DNA from: Biscogniauxia marginata
Taxonomy: Eukaryota > Ascomycota > Sordariomycetes > Xylariales > Xylariaceae
Direction of reading: 5' to 3'
Assembly (NCBI GenBank): GCA_022695795.1
Contig: MU404177.1
Coordinates: 1 to 64,000 of the forward strand
Length of the DNA stretch: 64,000 bases
The notes beneath the pieces were generated by a model. It had not been told where the DNA came from. It searched no databases and saw only the letters and a list, made by a program, of their open reading frames with translations. Both the position numbers and the translations under genes were made by a program. Position 1 is the stretch's first letter. Every line of letters starts with the position of its first letter. This document shows, one piece after another, positions 24,256 to 38,201 of this stretch.

Positions 24256-26476
24256 ATGTCGTGGAAGCTCACTAAGAGTAAGTCTCAATCCGAGTCTAGC
24301 ACACTGATTTGTCTCACGTTCATGCGTGCTTTCCCGCCCTGCAATGGCTAGGGAAATCTCGCTGGCAACTTGTTATTTTCTTGTGCACGAGTTGCTTGAG
24401 CTGACACGACGGTCTTTGATCACTAGAGTTGAAGGAAACCCATCTGGGCCCCCTTGCCAACACGTTTTCGCGGAACCCATCGACATCAACCATCACAGAC
24501 AAAGACGAGAAGACATCGCAGACAGCTTCTGCCGCTCTGACTTCCAACGACAATGCAATCGGTGCGTACCCTTCTGGCACAAACCCCCTTCCCCCAACTC
24601 CCAACCCTCAATTCCCAAAAGTCATGCTTACACATGTGACTAGCCGCCTCGGAAGCCCTGGTTCAAGAGCCCGTTGTTAAACCTCCGAAGCCCGGCATCC
24701 TCGTAGTTACTCTCCACGAGGGCCAGAACTTTGCTCTTCCCGAACAACACCGCGGCGCCTTCTCTTCACACCTACAAGGGTCCATGTCAACCGGGAATGC
24801 CCTGAACGCCTCCGGTTCCGTACGACCTGGCTCTTCCCAGAGGGCCGCTGCTGGTTCATACACAAATGGTTCGGGCAGACCACAAACTTCTGGTGGCAAC
24901 TTCTCCGGGATTCCGTCCAACCATGGTCGAATCTCCAGCAAATATCTGCCGTATGCTCTGCTGGATTTTGATAAGGTCCAGGTTTTTGTCAACTCGGTCT
25001 CTGGAAGTCCCGAGAACCCCTTATGGGCCGGCGACAACACGCAATATAAGTTCGATGTGTCCCGAGTGACCGAGCTGAACGTACACCTCTACATGCGCAA
25101 TCCCAACGCGCCACCAGGATCAGGACGAAGCCAGGACATCTTCATCGGGGTTGTGCGCATCAATCCCAGATTTGAAGAGAAGCACTCGTTTGTGGAGGAT
25201 CCCAAGGCTAGTAAGAAGGATCGCGAGAAGGCCGCAGCCGAGTTCTCCAACCGAGAACGTGCTTTGGGGCACACAGGCGTGGATTGGGTGGACGTCCAGT
25301 ATGGCACGGGCAAGCTGAAGATCGGCGTAGAATACGTCGAGAACCGCGCTGGCAAGCTCAAGATCGAGGATTTTGAACTTCTCAAGGTGGTCGGAAAGGG
25401 CAGCTTCGGCAAGGTCATGCAGGTTCGAAAGAAAGATACGAGTCGGATCTACGCGCTCAAGACGATCCGCAAGGCCCATATCATTTCTAGATCCGAGGTT
25501 GCCCATACCCTCGCCGAAAGATCTGTTCTCGCGCAGATCAACAACCCCTTTATCGTGCCGCTGAAGTTCACGTTCCAGTCACCGGAGAAGTTGTACTTTG
25601 TGCTGGCCTTCGTCAACGGAGGCGAGCTTTTCCATCACCTCCAAAAGGATCAGCGATTCGATGTGAATCGGGCTCGGTTCTACACGGCCGAGCTCCTATG
25701 CGCCCTCGAGTGCTTGCATGGATTCAACGTTATCTACCGCGACCTGAAGCCCGAGAACATCCTGCTGGATTACCAGGGTCACATCGCACTCTGTGATTTT
25801 GGACTCTGCAAGCTGGATATGAAGGACGAGGACCGAACAAATACGTTCTGTGGCACGCCAGAGTACCTGGCGCCAGAGCTCTTGATGGGTCGTGGTTACA
25901 ATAAGACAGTAGATTGGTGGACATTGGGCGTTCTCCTTTATGAGATGCTTACGGGTCTTCCACCTTTCTATGACGAGAACACCAACGAGATGTATCGCAA
26001 GATCTTGTCAGAGCCACTGCACTTTCCCGGTGCCGATGTCGTGCCACCGGCTGCCAAAGACCTGCTCTCCAAACTACTCAACCGAAAGCCCGAAGAACGA
26101 CTAGGCGCTGCTGGCAGCGCCGAGATCAAGGCGCATCCTTTCTTCCACGCCATCGATTGGCGAAAGCTTCTTCAGCGCAAATATGAACCTACGTTCAAAC
26201 CAAACGTTGTGAGTATTGACCAGCCATGCCTATGCTACGGCCATGATTCTAACCAAGAATGTCTTGCAGGTCGATGCCCTCGACACGGCCAATTTCGATC
26301 CCGAGTTCACGTCGGAAGCACCTCAGGATTCGTACGTCGAAGGTCCAATGCTGTCCGAAACGATGCAGAACCAGTTCGCAGGCTTCAGTTACAACCGACC
26401 CATTGCAGGTCTGGGGGACGCTGGCGGCAGTGTGAAGGATCCGTCGTTTGTGGGCAGCATCAGCGACAGACGATAG
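24256..26476 (+). CDS. AGC serine/threonine kinase, YPK1/Gad8 type
   Basis: Exons 24256-24277, 24427-24561, 24644-26208 and 26270-26476 sum to 1929 nt, giving 642 residues, a usual length for the family. The start MSWKLTKKLKETHLGPLA is spliced across a 22-nt first exon. An N-terminal C2-like region follows (about 55-280). Kinase motifs: GKGSFGKV (303-310), YALK lysine (325), YRDLKPEN (417-424), DFG (437-439), activation-loop TFCGTPE (Thr453) and C-terminal hydrophobic motif FAGFSY (610-615, Ser614). In yeast and fission yeast this kinase is phosphorylated by TORC2 at the hydrophobic motif and by Pkh/Ksg1 at the activation loop, and it controls sphingolipid and membrane homeostasis. Those roles are family knowledge. 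Sch9 is an alternative, but the start and C-terminus are YPK-like. Confidence 0.93.
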
Positions 26477-27397
26477 ACTATTACAGATTTGTCGCATATT
26501 GACTTGAAAGGATGGGCGAGTTCAACACCTCAGATAGCATAGTCCCGCACATTGCCGATGAGCGTGTATCGAGCGAGAGGCCAGGAGTTTTCCGGCGTAA
26601 GGCTTTATAGTTGGAAATACAAGTCTAGCTTGGCCTACGGAGGGCCCCCCGCCATCCCTACTGAAGGACATGTTTTTTCTCCTATATCAAGACTGTATTG
26701 CAACGACTTGGAGTAGCACCTTCTAGGATGTCAACATGGGTAGTCAAAACTCTGTAGATAAGTTAAAAATAGAGGCTAGAGAACAAGGCAATATAAGCAA
26801 GACTTGTTGTATTATCATTTACTTGCTACTCCTGACAGAACTAACTGCACTTACATGTACCTATCTAGGTACCTATGCACTTCCTATTTGAATTGTAATG
26901 GACCTACCTACATATAGTGTGTACTGCTGTTTATAATGGATTAAAGCATAAGGTTCCATGTCAAGATGTAACATGAGGTTAATAAGCACCTGCGGGGTTT
27001 AAAGCCCAAGGAGAAAAAAGCGGTAGTTGTAAGTACCTCCGTATCTTTACCCCGCTACTGTGCTACAGTAGCTGTCTCATGGTATGTTCATGTTGTCATT
27101 GCTACTATCACGAGCCATTTACTTTGCATCTTTCACCTGTCCTTCCCGTTCCTCGCTGCACTTCCCTCTCTTTCCCTACCCTTTGCGTTTGATGTACGTC
27201 TAGGCGGAAAGCTCGACCGAGCATACCATTTCGTTTGGGGGTTTACTTTTCCCCCTTTTTCCATAGTCACCACAACAGGTACCACCGTCATCTCCCACTG
27301 ACTGCCTTACCAGCGCTCTTTAAAGCACCCTCCGAGTTGTCCGGTGCTCGTATCAAATACAGTACACTGTCCACAGTCCTCGGTTCCGACTCTGAAG
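26477..27397. other. Intergenic region between kinase and phosphoglucose isomerase
   Basis: No gene seen. It holds the kinase 3' region and the isomerase promoter. A TACC/GGTA tract (CTATCTAGGTACCTATGC, about 26861-26878) and pyrimidine-rich sequence (27120-27190) are the only marked features. Confidence 0.5.
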
Positions 27398-29241
<1,844 letters not shown>

Positions 29242-31997
29242 AGGCCAGTAGGGGGGCAAGTGATCCGGCCAGGTGGCGACGTTCCGAAAGGCAACTTAGG
29301 CTATATCGATATGGGTGATTAGAGTATTGGTGTAGGGGGCCTATGGGGTTCTCCTGGTCTGGTGGGGATAAACGATACTAGGTAGAGTAGGTAGGAGAGA
29401 GTGAGCAGCCAACCGGGCCGCTTAGGTAAACCCCACAAGCTGCGTAGACTCGAGGATCCAGTAAGAGATGTTCCAGGGTTCGAGCTATACACAAGTGAGA
29501 GGCTGTTCAGTACAATCCATATTGGTGTTTGTCCCCAAGCCTGCAGGTGTTTTGAGGACCGGTTTTCCACAATGGCGTATCAGATTAGCAGCCCTGGGTA
29601 ACTACCCATATCTATCCATACACGAATCCCGACATGATGAAGATGGGTCCCAGCTAAATGTGATGTTCCTAGACGTGGGTCGTCACGCTTCCCGGATCGC
29701 CGATTCAAGTGGCATCCCACCAGACAGTTTGCCGTGCCAGCTACAGCCAGGTAGGCCATTGGTAATATTAGGGAAGGCGTTCGACGTCAAGTACTTAATG
29801 TACCTACCTACATATGTAACATAATCCAATATTCTGAAGATGATCGAGCCCACATAGCCGCTTACAAAATTCACTCTAGGAGAACAGATACGGTGTCCTC
29901 AGCGTCAACGAAATCATAGCTGTCAGCAGAGTCTATCCGGATATGCTCGTTTAATCGTGAATATTTTAGTAGAAGTGTTATATATGCATGTAGCGTCGAC
30001 AATATTGGCATTCAATTCAATTCGGCGAAAAGGTGTAGTCCACGTGTAAATCCTGACGTGGGCCACTTCGCCTCGTGACTAAAGGCAGACAGCAGATAGC
30101 ATAGAGCATACAGCAGACGGACAGGCTTCAGTTGGAGTAGTATCCGCGAGTCTAGGTTCGATTCCTATTAGCGCTACTGGTATCTCGCTTGGATACTCCA
30201 ACTGCTGCGCGCTACCGACGTCTATCGGGATGCAGCGATTGGATGTGCAGGACGGACAGCATGGCTTACCTGTATCCAAGATAACGGTGATGTGATCAAT
30301 GGTATAAACAAATACGAATTAATAAGACGTGCCTTGCCTCCAGTTGGTTGTAAGCGTGTGCTTACATAAAACTGATGTAGGTGGTTTAATTGTGCAGAGC
30401 CCATGTCACATGCGGCTTACCATATTAAAAATGCCTGGTCAACGAATAAAAACCTTCGCTGCAGGTGCTCCGGCTTTCGAAATGTCTCACGAACATGATG
30501 CTACCTACGGTTTAAGATGTGGTGTAGTAAATAATGTTCATCCATTTGTCCGAGCTTTTACGCTATATGCACCTTGTATAATCGTTCCGTCTTGCGTCTC
30601 TTCTGGGGAAAGCTGGTAGATTCTGGGGAGTTGAGAAAAAGCGGACACGCCGAACCTGCAACTCCGCCATTAGTACTCTTAGTTTACAACGGATAGGACC
30701 AATTGCAACACTCCATTTTCAACCTCGGTTTTAGTGTATATAGACCTTTACTGTGCATACATAGGTTGGGTATGTAACAATGCCCCCGCCAATTTTTAAA
30801 TCCTCACTTAAAGTTTGTACTACTGATGGCCCGGGGTTGGCTTCTTAAAATCCTTGCTAGATCGGGGGATCGGTGGATCGGAGGATATTAACTGCATCGT
30901 ACGGGTCGACTGGTGGGATGATGACGCTTGACAAGATGATGAGGTCATCAGCTAGGGATGGTGGGGTGTCGACCTCCTACTTCTCCGACCAAAAAGAAAC
31001 ATTAGGTATGTAATACGTGGGATAAGTATGTACTATGTAGGAACTATACGGTACAGTAGGTACTTGATGTGGTAAGTTAACTACCTGTTGTGCTACCATT
31101 GGACCGTAAAGTGAGCGGGGCATAGTGGCTTAGATGGTGGACAGGCTTAAACGGACAAGTAGTAAACAATATTAGATTTAGGTAGGTATATATATCTACC
31201 TACATATTAGTAGGTACCTACATAAGGTATTTATCATACCTAGGTACCTAGGTCCCTGGTAAAATACATTTTACCTAATACGTAGTGGCCATATGCATAT
31301 AATGTGATTATCAGTATATTTATCGGCTTAATTTTCTGCGAGATATAAAAATGTCCCTGGAAGGACCGAGGATACGGCCTGACGAAGCCGGATATCAATG
31401 CATCGTGGCCATAAATCGCTCGGGTCCATTCGGCTTGGCAAGTTGAGTCGATGCATGGGGAAGGGAGAAAACGGGACAACCTACATATACTGTACGGGCT
31501 TGTAGTCCGTAAAAGAGCGGGGCCCAGCACAAAGACATCTGCCACGGGTTGTTCATTCCAATATCATTGGCACGGCTGCCACGTACGGTAAGCTAGAAGT
31601 AGACCGTGTACGCTGGTACCGTACATGTTGGCCTGCGGACTGTGTACGCCTTCAGCCGGTCGTGTTATCTTGTCCACTCCGTGTGATTGACTTTTAACCA
31701 CTATAAAGTCACCGCCCTGGAATTCATTCCTGCTCTAGCGCCTTCCCTCCCGTCTTTTACATCACATCCTCTCTTCCAACATATTACCCTTTATCTCAGG
31801 CCCAAAACCAACTCTCTCTCTCTCTCTCTCTCTCTTCTTTATTTAGCCACAATCTTCACCTCCTCAAGTTTCAACGACAACCAGAAACACAGGAGCAGCC
31901 ATTTCGATTACCTTGATCCCATACTTCCATCTCATTATCCTACTCCCCCCTCGCCCTTATCTCTGAGGTCTGCACGCAGCAGAAATCTATATTCATC
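29242..31997. other. Long intergenic region with no supported gene
   Basis: About 2.75 kb without a convincing gene; the open frames are short and lack family resemblance. It contains an imperfect inverted repeat (30129-30150 with 30184-30204) whose loop carries GGTTCGATTCC, a dense TACC/GGTA tract (about 31180-31255), and from about 31700 the pyrimidine-rich leader of the downstream dehydrogenase. Part of it may be long 3' and 5' untranslated sequence. Confidence 0.5.
31812..31834. repeat. CT microsatellite in the dehydrogenase leader
   Basis: An uninterrupted run of CT dinucleotides, about 11 units, lies about 165 bp upstream of the ATG at 31998 in a CT-rich stretch. Such pyrimidine tracts are common near fungal transcription starts. 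Confidence 0.9.
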
Positions 31998-33200
31998 ATG
32001 GCCAATAAGAAGGCTGTTCACTTCGGTTCCGGCAACATTGGCCGGGGCTTCGTCGCCTGTTTCCTTCACGAGTCAGGTTACGAGGTAATATTCGCTGATG
32101 TCGTCGATGCCCTTGTCGACAAGCTGAACTCGACCCCGTCATACAAGGTCATTGAGCAGGGCGTTGGCAAGCCGTTGACCAAGACAATTACCAACTACCG
32201 GGCCATCAACTCTAAGTACAACGAAGCCGAGCTGGTCGACGAGATTGCCACTGCCGACGTCGTCACCTGCTCTGTGGGCCCTAACGTCCTCAAGTTTATC
32301 GCACCAGTTATCGCCAAGGGCATCGACAAGCGAGCGGATAACCTGGCGCCCCTGGCTGTCATCGCCTGCGAGAACATGATCGGTGCTACCGACGCCCTCG
32401 CCAGCCACATCAAGGATCCCAAGAACACTCCCACCTACCGTCTCGATGACCATAGCGAGCGGGCTGCTTACGCCAACTCGGCGATCGACCGCATCGTCCC
32501 GGCCCAGCCCGCCGACGCTGGGCTTGACGTCTACCTAGAGCAATTCTATGAGTGGGTCGTCGAGAAGACCCCATTTGACCCGCAGCAGGGGGCTTCGCAG
32601 AAAGCCGCTAGGCCAAGTATCGAGGGAATCAAGTGGGTCGACCACCTGGAACCCTTCATCGAGCGCAAGCTGTACACTGTCAACACGTCACATGCGACTG
32701 CCGCCTACTTCGGGTACAATCGTAAGAAGCCTACTATTGCGGACGCCATGGGAGACCATGCCATCAGAGCTCAGGTTGCCGCGGCTATCAGCGAGACGGC
32801 CGCCCTCATCGTCAAGAAGCACGGCATCAGCGTAGAGGAGCAGGACGCATACAAGGAGAAGATCATCGGCCGAATCAGCAACCCCCATTTAGCCGACGCC
32901 GTAGAGCGAGTTGGCCGCGCTCCGTTACGGAAGCTCGGCCGCAAGGAACGTTTCATTGGACCGGCCGCCGCGCTGGCCGAGGAGAAGATGGACACGACGG
33001 CGCTTCTAGAGGCGGCCGAGATGGCCTTCCGCTTCCAGAACGTCGAAGGAGACGACGAAAGCCAAGAGCTGGCCAAAATCATGGCGGACAACAGCGCCGA
33101 GGACGTGGTTCGTCAGGTATGCGGCTTGGAGGCAGACCACCCTCTGTTCCCCAAGGTGAAGGAGGTTGTGCAGAAGGTCCAGGCTGATAGCCAGGACTGA
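31998..33200 (+). CDS. Mannitol-1-phosphate 5-dehydrogenase
   Basis: A single exon of 400 residues, close to the family's usual length of about 390. It catalyses NADH-linked reduction of fructose-6-phosphate to mannitol-1-phosphate in the fungal mannitol pathway. The N-terminal Rossmann motif GSGNIGRG is at residues 10-17. The C-terminal domain has the conserved [15 protein letters not shown] stretch typical of polyol-specific long-chain dehydrogenases. The ATG follows a CT-rich leader and starts [10 protein letters not shown] as in relatives. It sits about 2.8 kb downstream of, and co-oriented with, the gene for the enzyme producing its substrate. A mannitol 2-dehydrogenase is a less likely alternative. 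Confidence 0.94.
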   Translation: MANKKAVHFGSGNIGRGFVACFLHESGYEVIFADVVDALVDKLNSTPSYKVIEQGVGKPLTKTITNYRAINSKYNEAELVDEIATADVVTCSVGPNVLKFIAPVIAKGIDKRADNLAPLAVIACENMIGATDALASHIKDPKNTPTYRLDDHSERAAYANSAIDRIVPAQPADAGLDVYLEQFYEWVVEKTPFDPQQGASQKAARPSIEGIKWVDHLEPFIERKLYTVNTSHATAAYFGYNRKKPTIADAMGDHAIRAQVAAAISETAALIVKKHGISVEEQDAYKEKIIGRISNPHLADAVERVGRAPLRKLGRKERFIGPAAALAEEKMDTTALLEAAEMAFRFQNVEGDDESQELAKIMADNSAEDVVRQVCGLEADHPLFPKVKEVVQKVQADSQD

Positions 33201-34329
33201 TTGAGGTCGACCGCCTCATCATACCTACCTCGGAGTGGGGATTTCGACACGAAGTTATGACACGGAAACTTAAAGGCGTTCGTGGGGTAGTATCGGAAAG
33301 GGACATGAGGGCAAGGCGGATAAACTTAGCTAGCAATAGCCTGTCTCATTTCTTGTAGGCTACCCAGTTGTGTTGTACATAAAAGAATATACCATATATG
33401 ATGGCTCTACAGAGGTAAAGCATCCGTATAAACCCGTGTTACGCCGTCCTTGGCCCCCCTTCACTTTGCCGTTCGCACATGGCTACTAGGATGCCCGTCG
33501 TCGGTCCTATTCTCATCTTCCTAGACGCGTGAAATTGACAGTTACTATGGGATGCGCAGTCATCTTGCTTCAGGAACAAAAAAAAAATCGATGATTTCGT
33601 AAGGAGCCCAAAGTAGATAGGACGATCGAATTTCTACATATATTTTTTTGGATGCCGTGCACCTAATGTCCGTCGAAGCTTTTGTGATTTACTGCAATGA
33701 ATTCCAAGGGAATCTACCTTGGGTGGGAAGGTTGGTGGTGCTCTCTCATTGGAAGTCGAAAATATAAATATAAATGGAGGCCCGAGCCACAGCCCTGACC
33801 TAAGGTAGTATTGCTAAGCCACACTTACGAATGATAAGATACGGATCCAGTAGCTACCAAACCTCTCCAGGTTGTTACCACGTCTACCTTACTATCGACA
33901 TCTATCGATCCCGTCTTTTCAACAGGTTGTCGGCCCCAGGAAGAGCCAATTGGCCAAAGATTTACGGGCAATACCAACCGTGCGCACTCACAAATACTGG
34001 AGTACGTATGTCGAGCAATTCGTCTCAGCGGTGCAAGCAGTTCCTAACAACCCTCTCTAGTCTTCCTCACCTGCCTACCTCCCCACCCACCAGGTATACA
34101 AATACAATACGAACGTGCGCCGAGAGGTCCCATGAATGCGCCTCTAGCCAGACTGGACCAGCACGTTCCATAACAGCGTTCCTCTACACTTCGGTGAACT
34201 AGGCTCGTCGGGTCCCTCATACGTGAGACATCTTGCGCGCGGCCCCGCCGTCAAAGAGACCTGCTTCCTTACCCACATCTCCTTCGCCATTCTCGCCCTC
34301 CGTCATACTCTCTAGGGTTCGTTGTCAAG
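33201..34329. other. Intergenic region ahead of SEC27
   Basis: No gene seen. It includes the dehydrogenase 3' region and, from about 33830, the promoter and C-rich leader of the COPI gene. A short A run (33579-33587) is present. Confidence 0.5.
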
Positions 34330-37187
34330 ATGAGGCTAGATGTCAAAGTTCGTGCAATCACATCCTGCTACCCGGGGACCCCCATGCGCATACTGACAAT
34401 GTATTGTTGGGTTGTGTAGCGACAGCTTTTTGCGCGCAGCGAGCGTGTGAAGGGTATCGACTTCCATCCACAGGAGCCCTGGATCCTGACGACACTGTAC
34501 AGCGGTAAGCCAACCTTTCGACCACCCGTTCTCTGATACTTCCTAGTAGATATGCTTACGCTTGCTGCCCCAAAGGCCACGTCTACATATGGTCATACGA
34601 AACCCAGCAGATCGTCAAGACCTTCGAGTTAACCGACGTGCCCGTTCGAGCCGGCCGGTTCGTCGCAAGGAAGAACTGGATTGTCTGCGGCTCCGATGAT
34701 TTCCAATTGCGTGTCTACAACTACAATACGTCGGAGAAGATCACATCGTTCGAGGCTCACCCAGACTACATACGAGCCATCGCTATCCATCCCTCCCAGC
34801 CGTTCGTCTTGACCGCTAGCGATGACATGACCATTAAGCTCGTAAGCTCACCCAGTCGCCCTTGATCAGTCGCCCCATTTCCCCTTCGCTGGGAGATCTT
34901 GCACCAGACGCTGACACTTGGTGATGCAGTGGGATTGGGAGAGGGGCTGGAAATGCGTCCAGGTATTCGAGGGCCATAGTCACTACGTGATGGGGCTCGC
35001 CATCAACCCCAAAGACACCAACACCTTCGCCTCCGCCTGTCTGGACCGGACCGTCAAGATTTGGAGTCTAGGGTCATCCACGGCCAATTTTACACTGGAG
35101 GCCCACGAGACCAAAGGCGTCAATCATGTTGACTATTACCCGCACTCCGACAAGCCGTACCTCCTCACTACGAGCGACGACAGAACAGTCAAGATTTGGG
35201 ACTACACAACAAAGAGCTTGATAGCCAGTCTTGAAGGCCATACCAACAATGTCTCCTTCGCTTGCTACCACCCCGAACTCCCCATCATCATCTCTGGTTC
35301 CGAGGATGGAACCATCCGGATGTGGCACGCAAACACTTACCGCTTCGAGCAGTCTCTCAACTATGGCTTGGAACGATGCTGGTGCGTCTCGTACCAGCGT
35401 GGCCGGCAGGGCATCGCCGTCGGCTTCGATGACGGTGCGGTAGTCGTCAAACTAGGCCGAGAGGAACCCGCCGTCTCCATGGACGGCTCCGGCAAGCTTA
35501 TCTGGGCCAGACACAATGAAGTTGTCTCTTCGATCATCAAAGGCGGTGGTTTGTGGAGCACCCCCAGAGTATTATTCGTCCCGCGTGCTAACTGGTTCGG
35601 TAGACGCATCGATCAAGGATAACGTTCCAATCACTCTCCCTACCAAGGAACTCGGGACCTGCGAAGTGTACCCCCAGACTCTGATACATTCTCCCAACGG
35701 TCGGTTCGTTGCGGTCTGCGGTGATGGCGAGTACATTATTTATACCGCGCTGGCGTGGCGCAACAAGGCTTTTGGCTCTGCTCTGGATTTCGTCTGGGCC
35801 TCGAAGGACAACAGCAACGACTTTGCCATCAGGGAGTCTCCCACCAGCGTCAAAGTATACAAGAACTTTGTCGAGAAGGCGGGCGGATTGGATGTGCCCT
35901 TCCAGGCCGAGGGTCTAACGGGTGGCGTTTTGCTAGGAGTAAAGGGCCAAGGCGGCGTGTCTTTCTACGACTGGGCGACCGGCGGTCTAGTCAGACGGAT
36001 CGAGGTCGATCCAAAGCAGGTCTACTGGTCAGATAGCGGTGAACTTGTGACCCTGGCCTGTGAGGATACATTCTATGTCCTGAGGTACTCCCGGGAACAC
36101 TACGTTGAGGCTGCCCAAGCCGGCCAAATCGACGATGACGGCGTCGAGGCCGCATTTGAGGTAATCACCGACATTGCCGAAAGGTAAGCAACCCCGTTCT
36201 CAGAAGTCCGTCGTTCACCAACCACTGACATTGCTGCGAAGCGTGCGAACGGGAGAGTGGGTCGGCGACTGCTTCATATACACCAACAGCACGAACCGGT
36301 TAAACTACCTTGTTGGTGACCAGACGTACACAGTTTCGCATTTCGACCAGCCAATGTACTCCCTCGGCTATATCCAAAGGGACTCCCGGATATATCTCGC
36401 AGACAAAGATGTCAATGTGACCTCCTTTGCTCTATCCCTTCCAGTGTTGGAGTACCAAACCCTCGTACTTCGGGGGGACATGGAAACAGCAGCCGAACTG
36501 CTTCCCAGTATCCCCACCGATCAGCTAAACAAGATAGCGAGGTTTCTCGAGGGCCAAGGGCACAAGGAGTTGGCCCTCGAGGTTGCTACCGACCCCGAAC
36601 ACAAGTTCGAGCTAGCTCTCGCGTTGAACCGTCTCGATACCGCACTCGAACTGGCACGACAGGTTGATGCCGACCATAAATGGAAGACGGTGGGCGATGC
36701 GGCCCTGGCGGCATGGGATGTCGCCCTAGCGACCGAGTGTTTTACCCATGCACGCGATCTTGGTTCACTACTGTTGATCTACTCCAGCACGTGCGACCGG
36801 GAAGGATTAAGCGCATTGTCGACGCAGGCCGAGGAATCTGGCGCGCACAATGTGGCATTCACCTGCAAATGGCTGCTCGGCGATCTCGCGGGTTGCATTA
36901 ACATCCTTACCAAGACGAACAGGCTAGCCGAGGCCGTCCTATTCTCACAGACATACAAGCCTAGCCTAACAGGAAATGCTATCAAGGAATGGAAATCCAG
37001 CCTAGAGAAGAACAAGAAGGGTCGTATTGCGAAGATGATCGGTGTCCCGGCAGAGGACGAAGAGCTATTCCCAGAATGGGATGAGTGGTTACGGCTGGAA
37101 GACGCGGGAGGCACTGCTACTGAAGCGGCGGATGGAGGGACTGCTGCGGAGACCGAATCGGAGACTGAGGACGACGACGACGAATAA
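34330..37187 (+). CDS. SEC27: Coatomer (COPI) beta'-subunit, Sec27
   Basis: Exons 34330-34347, 34420-34504, 34576-34841, 34930-35548, 35604-36183 and 36242-37187 sum to 2514 nt, 837 residues (yeast about 889). The N-terminus [20 protein letters not shown] is the invariant beta'-COP start and needs the 18-nt first exon, whose donor is an uncommon GTTCGT. Several WD40 repeats follow (for example [49 protein letters not shown]), then the alpha-solenoid COPI domain, and an acidic tail. The protein is a cage subunit of COPI vesicles and binds dilysine cargo signals in Golgi-to-ER transport. Intron 4 (35549-35603) uses donor GTTTGT and restores the conserved KGGDASIKDN. Confidence 0.95.
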
Positions 37188-38201
37188 TGTCTTCGCGGTA
37201 TGAACGGTACTCACCAGAGTCGGCGCCCTCCTTGGCGGAGGAGAGGGGGGCAGTTCAATATAGCCATGGCCTGATTCATTTGTTCCCTGCCGTTGGGTGG
37301 TTAAAATTATAAATAGCAAACCTTGATCGCACTTACAAGTAGCTCTCATGTCGCAGGATGGCTGAAGCCTGGATGATGGATAATAAAACGTTACCCTGAT
37401 TTTGCTAATATTTCATCAGCCAGGGTTCGATATATTAATTCTCGGGCTGTTCGATGGACATTTCATCACCTGCTGTCTCATCTATCTCCATAATAGAACA
37501 CCCCTATCAGGTCTACTTGGATCTTAATGTTGCACTCGTCATCTCGGGGCAGTATCTTGTATAAATACTAGCCTTTGCGGCAGTACAACAATGGTGAGGG
37601 GGGCAATTAGCGACCATTATAATATCGACATCTTTGCGCGGACAGAGATATGGTAATTTTGGCTTTTCGTAGTATGGCCGGTGTTCGAGGTGGTTACATG
37701 GTAATTTTTAGTCTTCCCAAGATAGGGAAGGATATGGAGCCAACTGGTCACTCCTCCAAGGAAGTCAGCTCATCGAAACTGGTCGACTTGGGGAAAATCA
37801 CGAAAAATAAAAAAATAATAAACTTAGGATACAATAGGCACAGTATATAAACACATAAGAGGAATGTGCTGGTTATCACGTACAACTCACAGCTATCATT
37901 AGCCATAGTTATGAGTTCACGTAGCAAGTATGTAATAAGCGCACGAGACGTCCTCGGGCAAATTATAATTACATGGAGAGCCATACTGACAGGTGTAAAG
38001 CTCTTCTCCCAGCAGTCAATGTATGGGATTCCGTCGTCCGTGACCGCTTCTCCTATCCCCTACCCCCTCTTGCTCGCCAGAGAGCGTATTCGTCAACATG
38101 GGGGGAAGAAAATGTCATAATATGCCTCTATCATAGCCATTCGTAGACATCGTGTCACCACTTTACACATTATCGAGGCTTCCAATGGTAGCTCACGTAT
38201 A
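37188..38201. other. Convergent intergenic region
   Basis: About 1 kb between the ends of SEC27 (+) and the F-box-like gene (-). It is moderately AT-rich in the middle (37780-37960). No gene or clear structure is seen; it should contain both 3' untranslated regions. Confidence 0.5.

Noticed and set aside
24326..24643. 105-codon open frame over the first kinase introns
   Set aside because: It crosses introns 1 and 2 in a frame different from the conserved kinase N-terminus.
30095..30180. Complete tRNA gene ending near the GGTTCGATTCC word
   Set aside because: The T-arm has a mismatch, no matching 5' acceptor strand or A box lies at the right distance, so no cloverleaf forms.
30329..30619. 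96-codon plus-strand open frame in the long intergenic region
   Set aside because: Codon use and composition look non-coding, with no recognisable motif or conserved start context.
31240..31545. 101-codon minus-strand open frame upstream of the dehydrogenase
   Set aside because: It lies across TACC tracts and promoter-like sequence, and the residues show no domain pattern.
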